A DNA stretch of 64,000 bases. Source: Flavobacterium johnsoniae (lineage in GTDB: Bacteria > Bacteroidota > Bacteroidia > Flavobacteriales > Flavobacteriaceae). This document shows positions 51,853-60,490 of this stretch, piece after piece. How positions within the stretch are numbered: the stretch's first letter is position 1; the number at the start of each line of letters is the position of its first letter. The stretch covers positions 558,001 to 622,000 of the forward strand of contig NZ_MLFK01000007.1 of assembly GCF_001879205.1 (NCBI RefSeq). The letters are read 5' to 3'. Under the pieces are notes generated by a model that was not told where the DNA came from, made no database searches, and saw nothing but the letters and a program-made list of their open reading frames with translations. The position numbers were made by a program, and so were the translations under genes.

Positions 51853-52317
51853 TTATTTTTTGTTTAAATTATCTTTTGTTTCCTCCATTATGGCTGCGGC
51901 TTTGATAAAATAGCTTTCTATAGTTTCTATTTGTTCTTCTGAAAAAATGGCAAGCAATGCCATAGTTTTCTCCTGCAGTTTATCAAAAAACGGCTTAAGC
52001 AGCTTCATACTATTTTCGACATTCGGAACAATGATGACTTTTCTTAGGTCTTCCTTGATGAATTGCCTTTCCAAGAGTTTCATTTTTTCCAACCGGTCTA
52101 TTAATCCCGTTACGGCACCTATGCTTAAACCTGAAAGTTTAGAGATTTCTCCCACGGTTATAGATTTATGAAGAATAAGTCCTAAATATATGCGGTCTGC
52201 TTCCTAAAGTCTTTATTTTCTTGTAATTACAGCGTGAATAAATACAGATGCATCAGAATATTTTCTGCTGGCAGCTTGATATCGTGATAATAAATCAGTA
52301 CTATTAACTTTGCTCAT
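51853..52317 (-). pseudogene. MarR-family regulator with two in-frame stops
   Basis: An ATG at 52317 opens a 154-codon frame in which codon 35 is TAA (52213-52215) and codon 38 is TAG (52204-52206). On both sides the translation fits a single MarR protein: MSKVNSTDLLSRYQAASRKY before, and ADRIYLGLILHKS, VGEISKLSGLSIGAVTGLIDRLEKM (the winged-helix) after. Total length, about 154, equals a full MarR. No frameshift is needed. A short product from a GTG at 52155 could still be made, but would lack the dimerisation helix. A palindrome at 51577-51592 may be its old target. Confidence 0.8.
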
Positions 52318-52721
52318 GAACTAAGTATCTTAGTGAAAAAGATAAATAAATTATTAAAATAACAGTTTAGCTTCTTGAAATTTCTATTTTTTGAAGATAC
52401 CGGCGCTGTATCTGCTAAATTCTCTCTTAGATTTTGTAACGAGAACACCACGAATGCTTCTGCATGAGCTGCTTTCTCAGCTAGTATTGATTTAGTGTTA
52501 GGTATTGATAATATCATAAAAAATTATGATATAAAATATTTTAATGAAATAAATAGCTGTCTTTTTTTATCATAAGTCTAGTAATGATTACAATTTGACC
52601 CTTTTTCTGATACAAATAGAACCATAGTTTGGCTAGTCTTTATTGTTAATTTGTTCCCTGTCTCTAAGGTTTTTTCGAAGAGACAAACCAGCTTATTAAC
52701 TAATACCTAACCAATCAAATT
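52318..52721. promoter_or_regulatory. Intergenic region with 9-bp palindrome, upstream of XyGUL
   Basis: ATATCATAA (52511-52519) and TTATGATAT (52524-52532) are exact reverse complements 4 bp apart. TATCATAA recurs at 52569-52576. This is the promoter region of the SusC gene at 52722, but no clear TAnnTTTG was found. A small minus-strand frame here (52314-52517) has no recognisable product. Confidence 0.4.
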
Positions 52722-55700
52722 ATGAATGAAAAAAAAGGAATGCGATGCATTAAAAAGCGCAGTTACAGTCTTTTTAATACAGGCATTATTATAGCGATGC
52801 TATTTTATGCCGGACTGATGTCAGCCCAAAATTCTGATCCAAAAAGAATTAAGGGTACTGTTACATCAGAAACAGATGGGCAGCCTCTTTTTGGGGTCAA
52901 TATTCAGCTTAAAGGAAAAGATCAGAAAGCGGTCACAGATGCCGATGGAGGTTTTACCATCACAGCAAAAATCGGAGAAACCATTGTGTTTACCTATCTG
53001 GGTTTTGTCAAGCAGGAAGTAAAAGTTACCGATGACCAGCTTACAATCCAAATGAAAGAGGATCAAAAAGCACTAAACGAAGTAGTGGTGATCGGGTACG
53101 GAAAGGCTAAAAGGAAAGACCTTACAGGAGCCATATCTTCCATTAGCGGTGATGAACTCCGCAAAACACAGCCTGTTACTTTTGATCAGGCACTGCAAGG
53201 AAAAGTAGCCGGTGTGGTAGTGCAACAGACTTCGGGGCAGCCTGGAGGAGGTGTAAACATCCAGATACGAGGTATGTCTTCGTTTGGCAGCAGTTCGCCT
53301 CTCTATGTAATTGACGGGGTTATCATTGGCCAAAGTTTTGACACTGGTAATGGTACCAATCCACTAGCGACCATAAGCCCCTCAGATATCGAATCGGTAG
53401 ATGTATTGAAAGATGCTTCGGCGACAGCAATTTATGGTTCGCAGGCTACAAATGGTGTAATTGTAATTACTACAAAAAGAGGTAAGGAAGGTGCAGCTAA
53501 AATAACTTATGAGGTTTCAACTGGATTTCAAGAGCTTATCAAGCAGTATCCGACAATGAATTTAAGGGAATATGCCACATTTATTAACCAGAGGGCAGCA
53601 GTATGGGGTTTTGACGAAAGACCAGAGTTTGCCAATCCAAATTATTTAGGAGAGGGTACCAACTGGCAAGAAGAATTGTTTCGTAAAGCGCCTACAGTAA
53701 ATCATGTCCTTACTTTAAGCGGCGGTTCTGAAAAAACACAGTATTTGCTTTCAGGATCGTATTTTAATCAGGAAGGGATAGCCTTAGGATCTGAATTTAC
53801 CAGAGCATCAGTGCGTTTGAACTTGGATAATAAGACAACGAGCTGGCTTAAGTTAGGAACTAGTATGCAGCTGACTCACATTGATGAGAATGTGAATTCT
53901 ACTGGATCAAATGTTATTCAAGAGGCATTAAGCCAGACACCGGATATACCCATTAGAAATGCCGATGGAAGTTTTGCAGGAGAAGAAAGCAGTGAAGGAT
54001 GGATTGCAAAACGTGTAAATCCTTATGCATTGGCACTTATCAATAAAAATAATCCGAAGAGAAATCAGTTTTTTGGTAATCTTTATATTGATATTGCGTT
54101 TACGAAAGACTTTTCTTTTCGTAATGAGATCTCAGGTAATTTTCTTTATAAGACAGAAGACAAGTTTAGTCCGACTTATAAATTCGGACTAGCTGAAAAA
54201 GTGACCAATGAAGCTTCTTACGCTTACAATCAAGACTATTTTACCACATTTAGAAGTTTCTTCACCTATTCAAAAGTCTTTAATAAAAAATACAATTTTA
54301 ATGCTCTTTTAGGACATGAGGCCCAGCTGACACAGTTTGAAAGTGTTTCTGCTGGAAGAAGAAATTTCATTTCTAATAATGTAACCAATATAGGAAGCGG
54401 CGATATCACTACGGCTACCAATGGAGGTACAAAAGGAGACAGCGCACTAGAATCGTACTTCGGACGTTTAAATTTTATCTATGATGACCGATATCTCTTT
54501 ACGGCAAATATCCGTGCTGACGGTTCTTCGAAATTTGCGCCTGATAACCGTTGGGTGACTACGTATTCTGGGGCATTTGCATGGAAATTAAACAATGAAA
54601 AATTCTTAAAAGGTTCTAAAATCGTTAACGAATTAAAGTTAAGAGCAGGTTATGGACTTACCAACAATCAAAATGTTAGAAACAATGCCTATCTGTCAAC
54701 TTTAGAATCGGTATCAACAGGACTTTCTGGTAATGCGCAAATGACTACCAATATCGCAAATCCAGCAGTAGAATGGGAAAAAACCAAATACGGAAATATT
54801 GGACTTGATGCAGCGCTGTTTGGATGGAAACTTAATTTATCTGTCGATGTTTACAACCGTATGACGGACGGATTGCTGATGCAGATTCCTCTTCCATTAT
54901 ATTCAGGAACTATTGTGGGGTATTCGCCTGGAGCCATCAATGCTCCTTATGTTAATATTGGACAGGTTCGCAACAGAGGCATTGATCTTCATTTGAGTTC
55001 AAGAAATATGGAACATGGAGATTTTACATGGACTACAGATTTTACTTTATCTCACAATAAAAATAAAGTAATGAAATTAAATACTGACGGAGCTTTCCTT
55101 CCAGGATATTATGGCGGAGATGTGGTGTCTAGAACTGTAGTAGGCGGTTCCATAGGATCATTCTACGGTTATAAAGTAGACGGTGTATTTGCTACAGCAG
55201 AAGATTTTAAAAACCATGCACTTCCAACCAATACTGACGGAACAGTACTGCCAATTACTCCTAATTCGGGTGGAGTGTGGTATGGAGATCTTAAATTTAA
55301 GGATCTTAACGGAGATGGAGTGATTACTGAAAAGGATCAGACATTTTTAGGATCGCCTGTTCCAGACTTTCAGTTTGGACTTGGAAATACTTTTACTTAC
55401 AAAGGTTTTGATTTGAATATTTTCTTTACTGCCAATCAAGGCAGTGAGGTTGTGAACGGAATGAGAATTAATGGAGACAATCCTCTTACCAATAACGGTT
55501 ATTTGAAGTCTTTGAAAGATCACGCTGTATTGGCTTTAATTGATCCTAATGGTTCGGCTTCAGATGTGAATAACGTGTATGTGACTAATCCTGAGACTTC
55601 AATTGTCGGACTAAAAAATAATGACAGCAACAGAAACAACCGTTTTTCTGATCGATATGTGGAGAATGGCTCTTTTATAAGATGCAGAAACATGACTTTA

Positions 55701-55913
55701 GGCTATTCTTTTCCAAGTGAAATGATGAAAAAAATACATATAAGTTCGCTTAGGCTGTATGTAAATGTCAGCAATCCATTTCTAATTACAAGCTACACAG
55801 GAATGGATCCTGAGGTAGGATCGTGGAATCCTTTGCAGGCGGGAATTGATAATGGTTTCTATCCGCAGTCCCGATCTTTTACATTTGGACTTAATCTAGG
55901 ATTAACTAACTAA
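52722..55913 (+). CDS. SusC-family TonB-dependent transporter of a xyloglucan-type locus
   Basis: The 1063-residue protein has a signal peptide (to about GLMSAQN), a carboxypeptidase-like domain (IKGTVTSETDGQPLFGVNIQLKG, about 42-120), a plug (QTSGQPGGGVNIQIRGMSS, YVIDGVIIGQSF, VLKDASATAIYGSQATNGV) and a beta-barrel ending NLGLTN. Unlike the transporter at 45940, it lacks an STN domain, so it is not FecR-coupled. It imports oligosaccharides through the outer membrane together with the SusD protein encoded 3 bp later. Enzymes that follow (GH5, GH74, GH29) point to xyloglucan. Confidence 0.95.
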   Translation: MNEKKGMRCIKKRSYSLFNTGIIIAMLFYAGLMSAQNSDPKRIKGTVTSETDGQPLFGVNIQLKGKDQKAVTDADGGFTITAKIGETIVFTYLGFVKQEVKVTDDQLTIQMKEDQKALNEVVVIGYGKAKRKDLTGAISSISGDELRKTQPVTFDQALQGKVAGVVVQQTSGQPGGGVNIQIRGMSSFGSSSPLYVIDGVIIGQSFDTGNGTNPLATISPSDIESVDVLKDASATAIYGSQATNGVIVITTKRGKEGAAKITYEVSTGFQELIKQYPTMNLREYATFINQRAAVWGFDERPEFANPNYLGEGTNWQEELFRKAPTVNHVLTLSGGSEKTQYLLSGSYFNQEGIALGSEFTRASVRLNLDNKTTSWLKLGTSMQLTHIDENVNSTGSNVIQEALSQTPDIPIRNADGSFAGEESSEGWIAKRVNPYALALINKNNPKRNQFFGNLYIDIAFTKDFSFRNEISGNFLYKTEDKFSPTYKFGLAEKVTNEASYAYNQDYFTTFRSFFTYSKVFNKKYNFNALLGHEAQLTQFESVSAGRRNFISNNVTNIGSGDITTATNGGTKGDSALESYFGRLNFIYDDRYLFTANIRADGSSKFAPDNRWVTTYSGAFAWKLNNEKFLKGSKIVNELKLRAGYGLTNNQNVRNNAYLSTLESVSTGLSGNAQMTTNIANPAVEWEKTKYGNIGLDAALFGWKLNLSVDVYNRMTDGLLMQIPLPLYSGTIVGYSPGAINAPYVNIGQVRNRGIDLHLSSRNMEHGDFTWTTDFTLSHNKNKVMKLNTDGAFLPGYYGGDVVSRTVVGGSIGSFYGYKVDGVFATAEDFKNHALPTNTDGTVLPITPNSGGVWYGDLKFKDLNGDGVITEKDQTFLGSPVPDFQFGLGNTFTYKGFDLNIFFTANQGSEVVNGMRINGDNPLTNNGYLKSLKDHAVLALIDPNGSASDVNNVYVTNPETSIVGLKNNDSNRNNRFSDRYVENGSFIRCRNMTLGYSFPSEMMKKIHISSLRLYVNVSNPFLITSYTGMDPEVGSWNPLQAGIDNGFYPQSRSFTFGLNLGLTN

Positions 55914-55915
55914 AA

Positions 55916-57517
55916 ATGAAACAAAACAAAAATATGGGCACAATTTATAGAAATATCATTTTAAGCCTGCTGGTTTCAGCGGTGCTCATCGGATGCCAGG
56001 ACGATTTTCTTGACCGTCCGTCACAGTCCGAAATAAGCACAGAGAATTTTTACCAGAACAAAGAAGAGCTTCGTTTAGCCACGGCGGCATTATACGGCGG
56101 CAAAATCTGGGCACAATGGAATAATACGGCATACCTGCCTTTAGGAGATATATTAAGCGGAAATCTTATTCTTCAATATCAGGGCTCGGATCTGGTGCAG
56201 CTTAACACTTTTACCCTTTCAGGATCCAACGGACGTTTAACAACAGGCTGGGCAGCACTTTACATTATAGTGGCACATTGCAATACGACTATTAACGCTA
56301 TTAATGAAAAAACACCTTCAACGGTTGCGGCTACCGATAAAAATGGCGCTGTAGCCGAAGCAAGATTCATACGTGCTATGGCCTATTATCATTTGGCAAT
56401 GCTTTGGGGGGAGGTGCCTATTATAGAAGATAACACCAAACTGATAAAATCGCCTCTAGTCAATAAAAATAAAATAGAGGACGTATACAGATTTGTAATC
56501 GAAGATTTGGCCTTTGCAGCAGAAAACCTGCCTAAAACCGATCAGCCGGGCCGAGTTACATCATGGTCAGCTAAAGGAATGTTAAGCAAGGTCTACTTGA
56601 CTAGAGCAGGTATAGGCCAGACTGGAGGAAGCCGCAATCAAGAATATTTAAATCTGGCTAAAACCTACGCCAAAGATGTTATCGCAAACAGCGGACTCAG
56701 CCTGCTTCCTAGTTATGCAGATCTTTTTAAAACCAAGTTTAACGATAATCAAGAATCGCTTTTTGCCCTGCAATGGTCTGCCACTACAGAATGGATGCAT
56801 GGCAGTCATTTACTGACTTACTCTCCAAGCAATGACATTAATCCTCAAAAAGGAGGCGCATGGGGATCTCCAGGCGTGAGCTACGATTTGTATTTAGCTT
56901 ATACAGAGCAGGATTCTATCCGAAGAAAAGCAAGTTTTATGCTGCCGGGAGACCATTATCCTGAGCTTAATGCCGCAGGAGGCGGTTATACTGCAGCTTC
57001 TGTAGGGATGAAAAAGCATATCATAGGCAATGAAGCAGACAATAATTCTCCTGCGATGTCTTACTTGGGATCTATTGAACATAACGCTCTTCTCAGACTT
57101 GCGGACGTATATCTGGTATATGCAGAAGCAGTGCTTGGAAATGATTTCTCAACAAGTGATCCTGATGCACTGCTGTATTTTAACAAAGTAAGAACTCGTG
57201 CCGGTGTGGCTCCTCTTACCTCGATTAATGAAGATATCATTTTGAACGAAAGAAGAGTGGAATTTGCCTGTGAGGGACAATACTGGTATGATTTGGTTAG
57301 ACTCTCGTATTACAATCCTCAAAAAGCAGTGCAGCTTTTAAGTGATCAGCAGAGAGTACTGTTTGATTATGATAAGGATTCAAAAACAGCAACGCCAAAC
57401 GATCCTATTGGAACGATATCGCCTGCAACATCCGCTACTTTTACCCTGCAGCTTCCGACAACAGAAGTTGTAGTGAACCCTAAGTTAAATGAACCGTCAG
57501 TTCCATACTATAAATAA
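55916..57517 (+). CDS. SusD-family surface lipoprotein
   Basis: The 533-residue protein has a lipoprotein signal (SAVLIGCQDDFLDR, Cys near residue 27). SusD hallmarks include ARFIRAMAYYHLAMLWG, KGMLSKVYLTRAG and ILNERRVEFACEGQYWYDLVR. It starts 3 bp after the SusC stop and ends overlapping the next gene by 1 bp (TAATG). It binds glycan on the cell surface and delivers it to the SusC protein. Many Trp/Tyr residues suggest a binding platform for beta-glucan backbones. Confidence 0.95.
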   Translation: MKQNKNMGTIYRNIILSLLVSAVLIGCQDDFLDRPSQSEISTENFYQNKEELRLATAALYGGKIWAQWNNTAYLPLGDILSGNLILQYQGSDLVQLNTFTLSGSNGRLTTGWAALYIIVAHCNTTINAINEKTPSTVAATDKNGAVAEARFIRAMAYYHLAMLWGEVPIIEDNTKLIKSPLVNKNKIEDVYRFVIEDLAFAAENLPKTDQPGRVTSWSAKGMLSKVYLTRAGIGQTGGSRNQEYLNLAKTYAKDVIANSGLSLLPSYADLFKTKFNDNQESLFALQWSATTEWMHGSHLLTYSPSNDINPQKGGAWGSPGVSYDLYLAYTEQDSIRRKASFMLPGDHYPELNAAGGGYTAASVGMKKHIIGNEADNNSPAMSYLGSIEHNALLRLADVYLVYAEAVLGNDFSTSDPDALLYFNKVRTRAGVAPLTSINEDIILNERRVEFACEGQYWYDLVRLSYYNPQKAVQLLSDQQRVLFDYDKDSKTATPNDPIGTISPATSATFTLQLPTTEVVVNPKLNEPSVPYYK

Positions 57518-58749
57518 TGACAGTTATGAAAAAAATAATAGACAATAGTTTTACCCGCCTGCTTTTAGCAGGTATGATGCTTGTGGCGGCAATGTTTGTG
57601 TCCTGCAACAATGATGAAGATTCCGGTGCTGGACCGGTTATCACAGAAGTGCGCAATTATGCGGCGGCTCCTAATGATACATTGGTTAATGAACTGGTAC
57701 CGGGACAGTGGGTTGTCTTAAAGGGATCCCATTTAAAAGATGCTGTAAAGATTGCCTTCAATGGTATCGCGGTCGATTTTAATGGAGGGCTGTTCGCTGA
57801 CAACTATGCAGTTGTACAGGTGCCGGCGGTGATTCCATTTCCTTCTGTTGCTGAAAATGATTTAAACACCATTGAACTGGTTACTCCGAAAGGAAAAGTG
57901 ATTTTTGATATTGATATAGTAGCCGGACCTCCAGTGCTGGATCATATTTCAAACGAAAATCCGCAGCCAGGGGAAGAGGTGATTGTTTATGGAGCAAATT
58001 TGTTTCAGATCAGCGGACTCGTTTTTGCCGGCGTGTCCGTACAGGAATTTACAGGTTCAGATGACGGAACTGCAGTAAGTTTTAAAATGCCGGATGGAGC
58101 TGTGAGCGGTCCTTTAAAAATAACTACAGGATCAGGTGAAATTCTTACTGCATTTAATGTGAATGATAAAACAACTGGTGTGATATCTAATGCAGATGAT
58201 ATTTCTAATTGGGAATATTGGGGAGGAGCGCAAATTGTTAGTGGCGAGAGTAATTCTATTTTTCCTGGAGGAAATGTAACTAATTTCTTTGTCATGGATT
58301 TTGCTTCTGTATCTGGTGGAGACGGACAGCCTTGGAGTCATGCGGTCAGAATTGGTCAAACACAATGGATACCTGCAGAAAGTCTTTCAGATCCGGTTGA
58401 TAATTGGGCTTTTAAATTTGAAATAAACGTTCCAAATCCCTGGCTGGGCGGTTCTATAATGGTTGCAACTTCAACAGGAAATTATTTAGCAAGATATGAG
58501 CCTTGGCAGGGTTCTCCAACAGGTTTTAAAACAACAGGCTGGCAAACTGTAACCATTCCCTTTACCCAGTTTCGTGACGGAGGAAGTGGAAAAGGTGATA
58601 TCTTGAAAAATATTACAGACCTGATTGGAGCAGAAGGAAAATCCAATTGCCAGATATATCTGCATAATTATGAAGCTTCCGGTATAGCTTTTAAAGCTGC
58701 TTTTGATAACATCAGAGTGGTAAAAATTATTAATGAGCAGATTAATTAA
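57517..58749 (+). CDS. Surface glycan-binding lipoprotein (SGBP, IPT/TIG type)
   Basis: The 410-residue protein has a lipoprotein signal (MFVSCNNDED, Cys near residue 29), two IPT/TIG-like beta-sandwich domains (PVITEVRNYAAAPND through VPAVIPFPSV, and PPVLDHISNENPQPGEEVIVYGANL) and a C-terminal ligand-binding region (about 215-410) rich in Trp, such as NWEYWGGAQIV, WAFKFEINVPNPWLGG and FKTTGWQTVTIPFTQF. This layout fits the SGBP-B proteins of Bacteroidota xyloglucan loci. The start overlaps the SusD stop; a second ATG at 57526 is possible. Confidence 0.87.
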   Translation: MTVMKKIIDNSFTRLLLAGMMLVAAMFVSCNNDEDSGAGPVITEVRNYAAAPNDTLVNELVPGQWVVLKGSHLKDAVKIAFNGIAVDFNGGLFADNYAVVQVPAVIPFPSVAENDLNTIELVTPKGKVIFDIDIVAGPPVLDHISNENPQPGEEVIVYGANLFQISGLVFAGVSVQEFTGSDDGTAVSFKMPDGAVSGPLKITTGSGEILTAFNVNDKTTGVISNADDISNWEYWGGAQIVSGESNSIFPGGNVTNFFVMDFASVSGGDGQPWSHAVRIGQTQWIPAESLSDPVDNWAFKFEINVPNPWLGGSIMVATSTGNYLARYEPWQGSPTGFKTTGWQTVTIPFTQFRDGGSGKGDILKNITDLIGAEGKSNCQIYLHNYEASGIAFKAAFDNIRVVKIINEQIN

Positions 58750-58832
58750 AGAATTAAGCCTGCGGATATTCTAAATACCTGAATTTTTTCGCAGGTTTTA
58801 AATAAAAATTCACTAATCCTAAAACAATTTAA

Positions 58833-60287
58833 ATGAAGCATAAATTATTATATCAGATGCTGTTGCTTTTTATGATCAGCGGATCCTTATTTAGCTGTTC
58901 TAAAAGTACAGAGGAAGAGCCGTATTTGACAGTTTCGACAGAATCGGTTTCTTTTATGCCTGAAGGAGGCACATCTGAACCAATTACAATTGAAGCAAAC
59001 AGTAAATGGACCATAACAAATTTAGCCTTAACTTGGCTGCAATTAAGTAAATTAAGTGGGGCTCAAGGTACAGAGAAGACCGCATTTACAGCCTCTGCTA
59101 ACAACAGCGGGGTTAGCCGTTCGGCTGTGCTGACTGTTACAGCAGATAACGGACAGGCAAGACGCATAACAGTTACACAAACTGCCAATTTGTTTCCAGG
59201 TTATAATTTATCTCCAAAGCCAGCTGATGCTGCAGGGATGAGCACAGCGGTTGAATTGGCTGCCAAATTTAAACTGGGATGGAACATTGGCAATACATTT
59301 GAAGCGCCGGGTGGTGAAACCGGTTGGGGTAGTCCAGTGATTACAGAGGAATATGTAAAAGCTGTAAAGCAATTAGGTTTCTCTGCTATTCGCATACCTT
59401 GTGCCTGGAATTTTCATCTTGACAACGAAGCTACCGCACATCTTGATCAGAATTGGATCAAAAGGGTAAAAGAGGTCGTAGGTTATTGTGTGAATAACGA
59501 CATATATGTGATGCTTAATATTCACTGGGACGGCGGATGGCTGGAAAAAAACATCACTAAAGCAAAGCAGGAGGCTGTCAATGCTAAACAAAAAGCATTA
59601 TGGGAACAAATCGCTACTGCAATGCGTGATTTTGACGAGCACCTTATGTTTGCCAGCGCTAACGAACCGGATGCTAAAAATGCTGAGGAGATGGCAGTAT
59701 TAGCATCATACCACCAAACGTTTGTTCAAGCTGTTCGCTCTACAGGTGGAAGAAACAGTCACCGAGTTCTTATCGTTCAAGGTCCTCAAACAAATCCTGG
59801 ATTGACATTTGACCTGATGAACACGCTTCCTACAGATCAGGTGCCAAATCGCCTCATGGTTGAGGTGCATAACTATACACCATCACAATTTTGTATCGGG
59901 AATAAAGATGAGAGCTGGGGTAAATTGATTTACTACTGGGGTAAAGACCATCATTCCACCATTGAACCTGACCGTAATGCTACATACGGAGAAGAGGACG
60001 AGATAATTGCTGATTACAACAAAATGAAAACCAAATTTATTGATAAAGGGATACCGGTTATAATGGGAGAGTATGGCGCTTACAGACGTAGTGGTCCTGC
60101 TTATCTTCCCAAAGATTTGGCCATGCATAACGCCTCGGTGGACTATTGGATAAATTTTACAACCAAAGAAGCATTAGCCCGTGGTATTAAACCTTTTTGG
60201 TGGGATATAGGAGCAGCGATAGACAGGAGTAATTTTACTGTAAAAGACCAACGTACGATAGATGCTATTAAAGCAGGGGCCAACTAA
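58833..60287 (+). CDS. GH5 endo-glucanase with N-terminal BACON domain
   Basis: The 484-residue protein has a lipoprotein signal (GSLFSCSK, Cys near residue 22), a BACON domain (about 31-118; YLTVSTESVSFMPEGGTSEP...RRITVTQTA) and a GH5 TIM barrel. The acid/base Glu is near 278 (SANEPDA), and the nucleophile Glu near 413 (VIMGEYGAY). FKLGWNIGNTFEAPG and AIRIPCAWNFH are barrel strands typical of GH5 subfamily 4, which includes endo-xyloglucanases. The enzyme probably cuts xyloglucan at the cell surface before SusCD uptake. Confidence 0.93.
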   Translation: MKHKLLYQMLLLFMISGSLFSCSKSTEEEPYLTVSTESVSFMPEGGTSEPITIEANSKWTITNLALTWLQLSKLSGAQGTEKTAFTASANNSGVSRSAVLTVTADNGQARRITVTQTANLFPGYNLSPKPADAAGMSTAVELAAKFKLGWNIGNTFEAPGGETGWGSPVITEEYVKAVKQLGFSAIRIPCAWNFHLDNEATAHLDQNWIKRVKEVVGYCVNNDIYVMLNIHWDGGWLEKNITKAKQEAVNAKQKALWEQIATAMRDFDEHLMFASANEPDAKNAEEMAVLASYHQTFVQAVRSTGGRNSHRVLIVQGPQTNPGLTFDLMNTLPTDQVPNRLMVEVHNYTPSQFCIGNKDESWGKLIYYWGKDHHSTIEPDRNATYGEEDEIIADYNKMKTKFIDKGIPVIMGEYGAYRRSGPAYLPKDLAMHNASVDYWINFTTKEALARGIKPFWWDIGAAIDRSNFTVKDQRTIDAIKAGAN

Positions 60288-60366
60288 TATTTTAAGATAC
60301 CCCCTTTCAAAGTTTTTTTTCAGGATTAGGCATTTATTGGCCATTTCTTAAAAAAAGGAATTTATA

Positions 60367-60389
60367 CTGCCGCATTTCTGGTGCGGCAG
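60367..60389. promoter_or_regulatory. 8-bp hairpin between GH5 and GH74 genes
   Basis: CTGCCGCA and TGCGGCAG pair around a 7-nt loop. No T run follows, so it is not a clean terminator; it may affect mRNA stability or transcript level between the genes. Confidence 0.4.
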
Positions 60390-60490
60390 CCCTTATCGGT
60401 ACTAAAATGCTAAGAATTTAGAAACATTGGTTCGGGTGAGGATAGATTGTAAGGATGATAATAATTTAAACTTTTAAAAAACAAATCAAG

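Noticed and set aside
52314..52517. Minus-strand frame of 67 codons upstream of the MarR gene
   Set aside because: No recognisable product, and it overlaps a palindrome and the MarR start. Its composition drifts to Phe/Asn-rich, so I treat it as chance or a remnant.
58759..58795. Terminator after the SGBP gene
   Set aside because: CCTGCG/CGCAGG is 6 bp with a loop of 25 nt; too weak to call.
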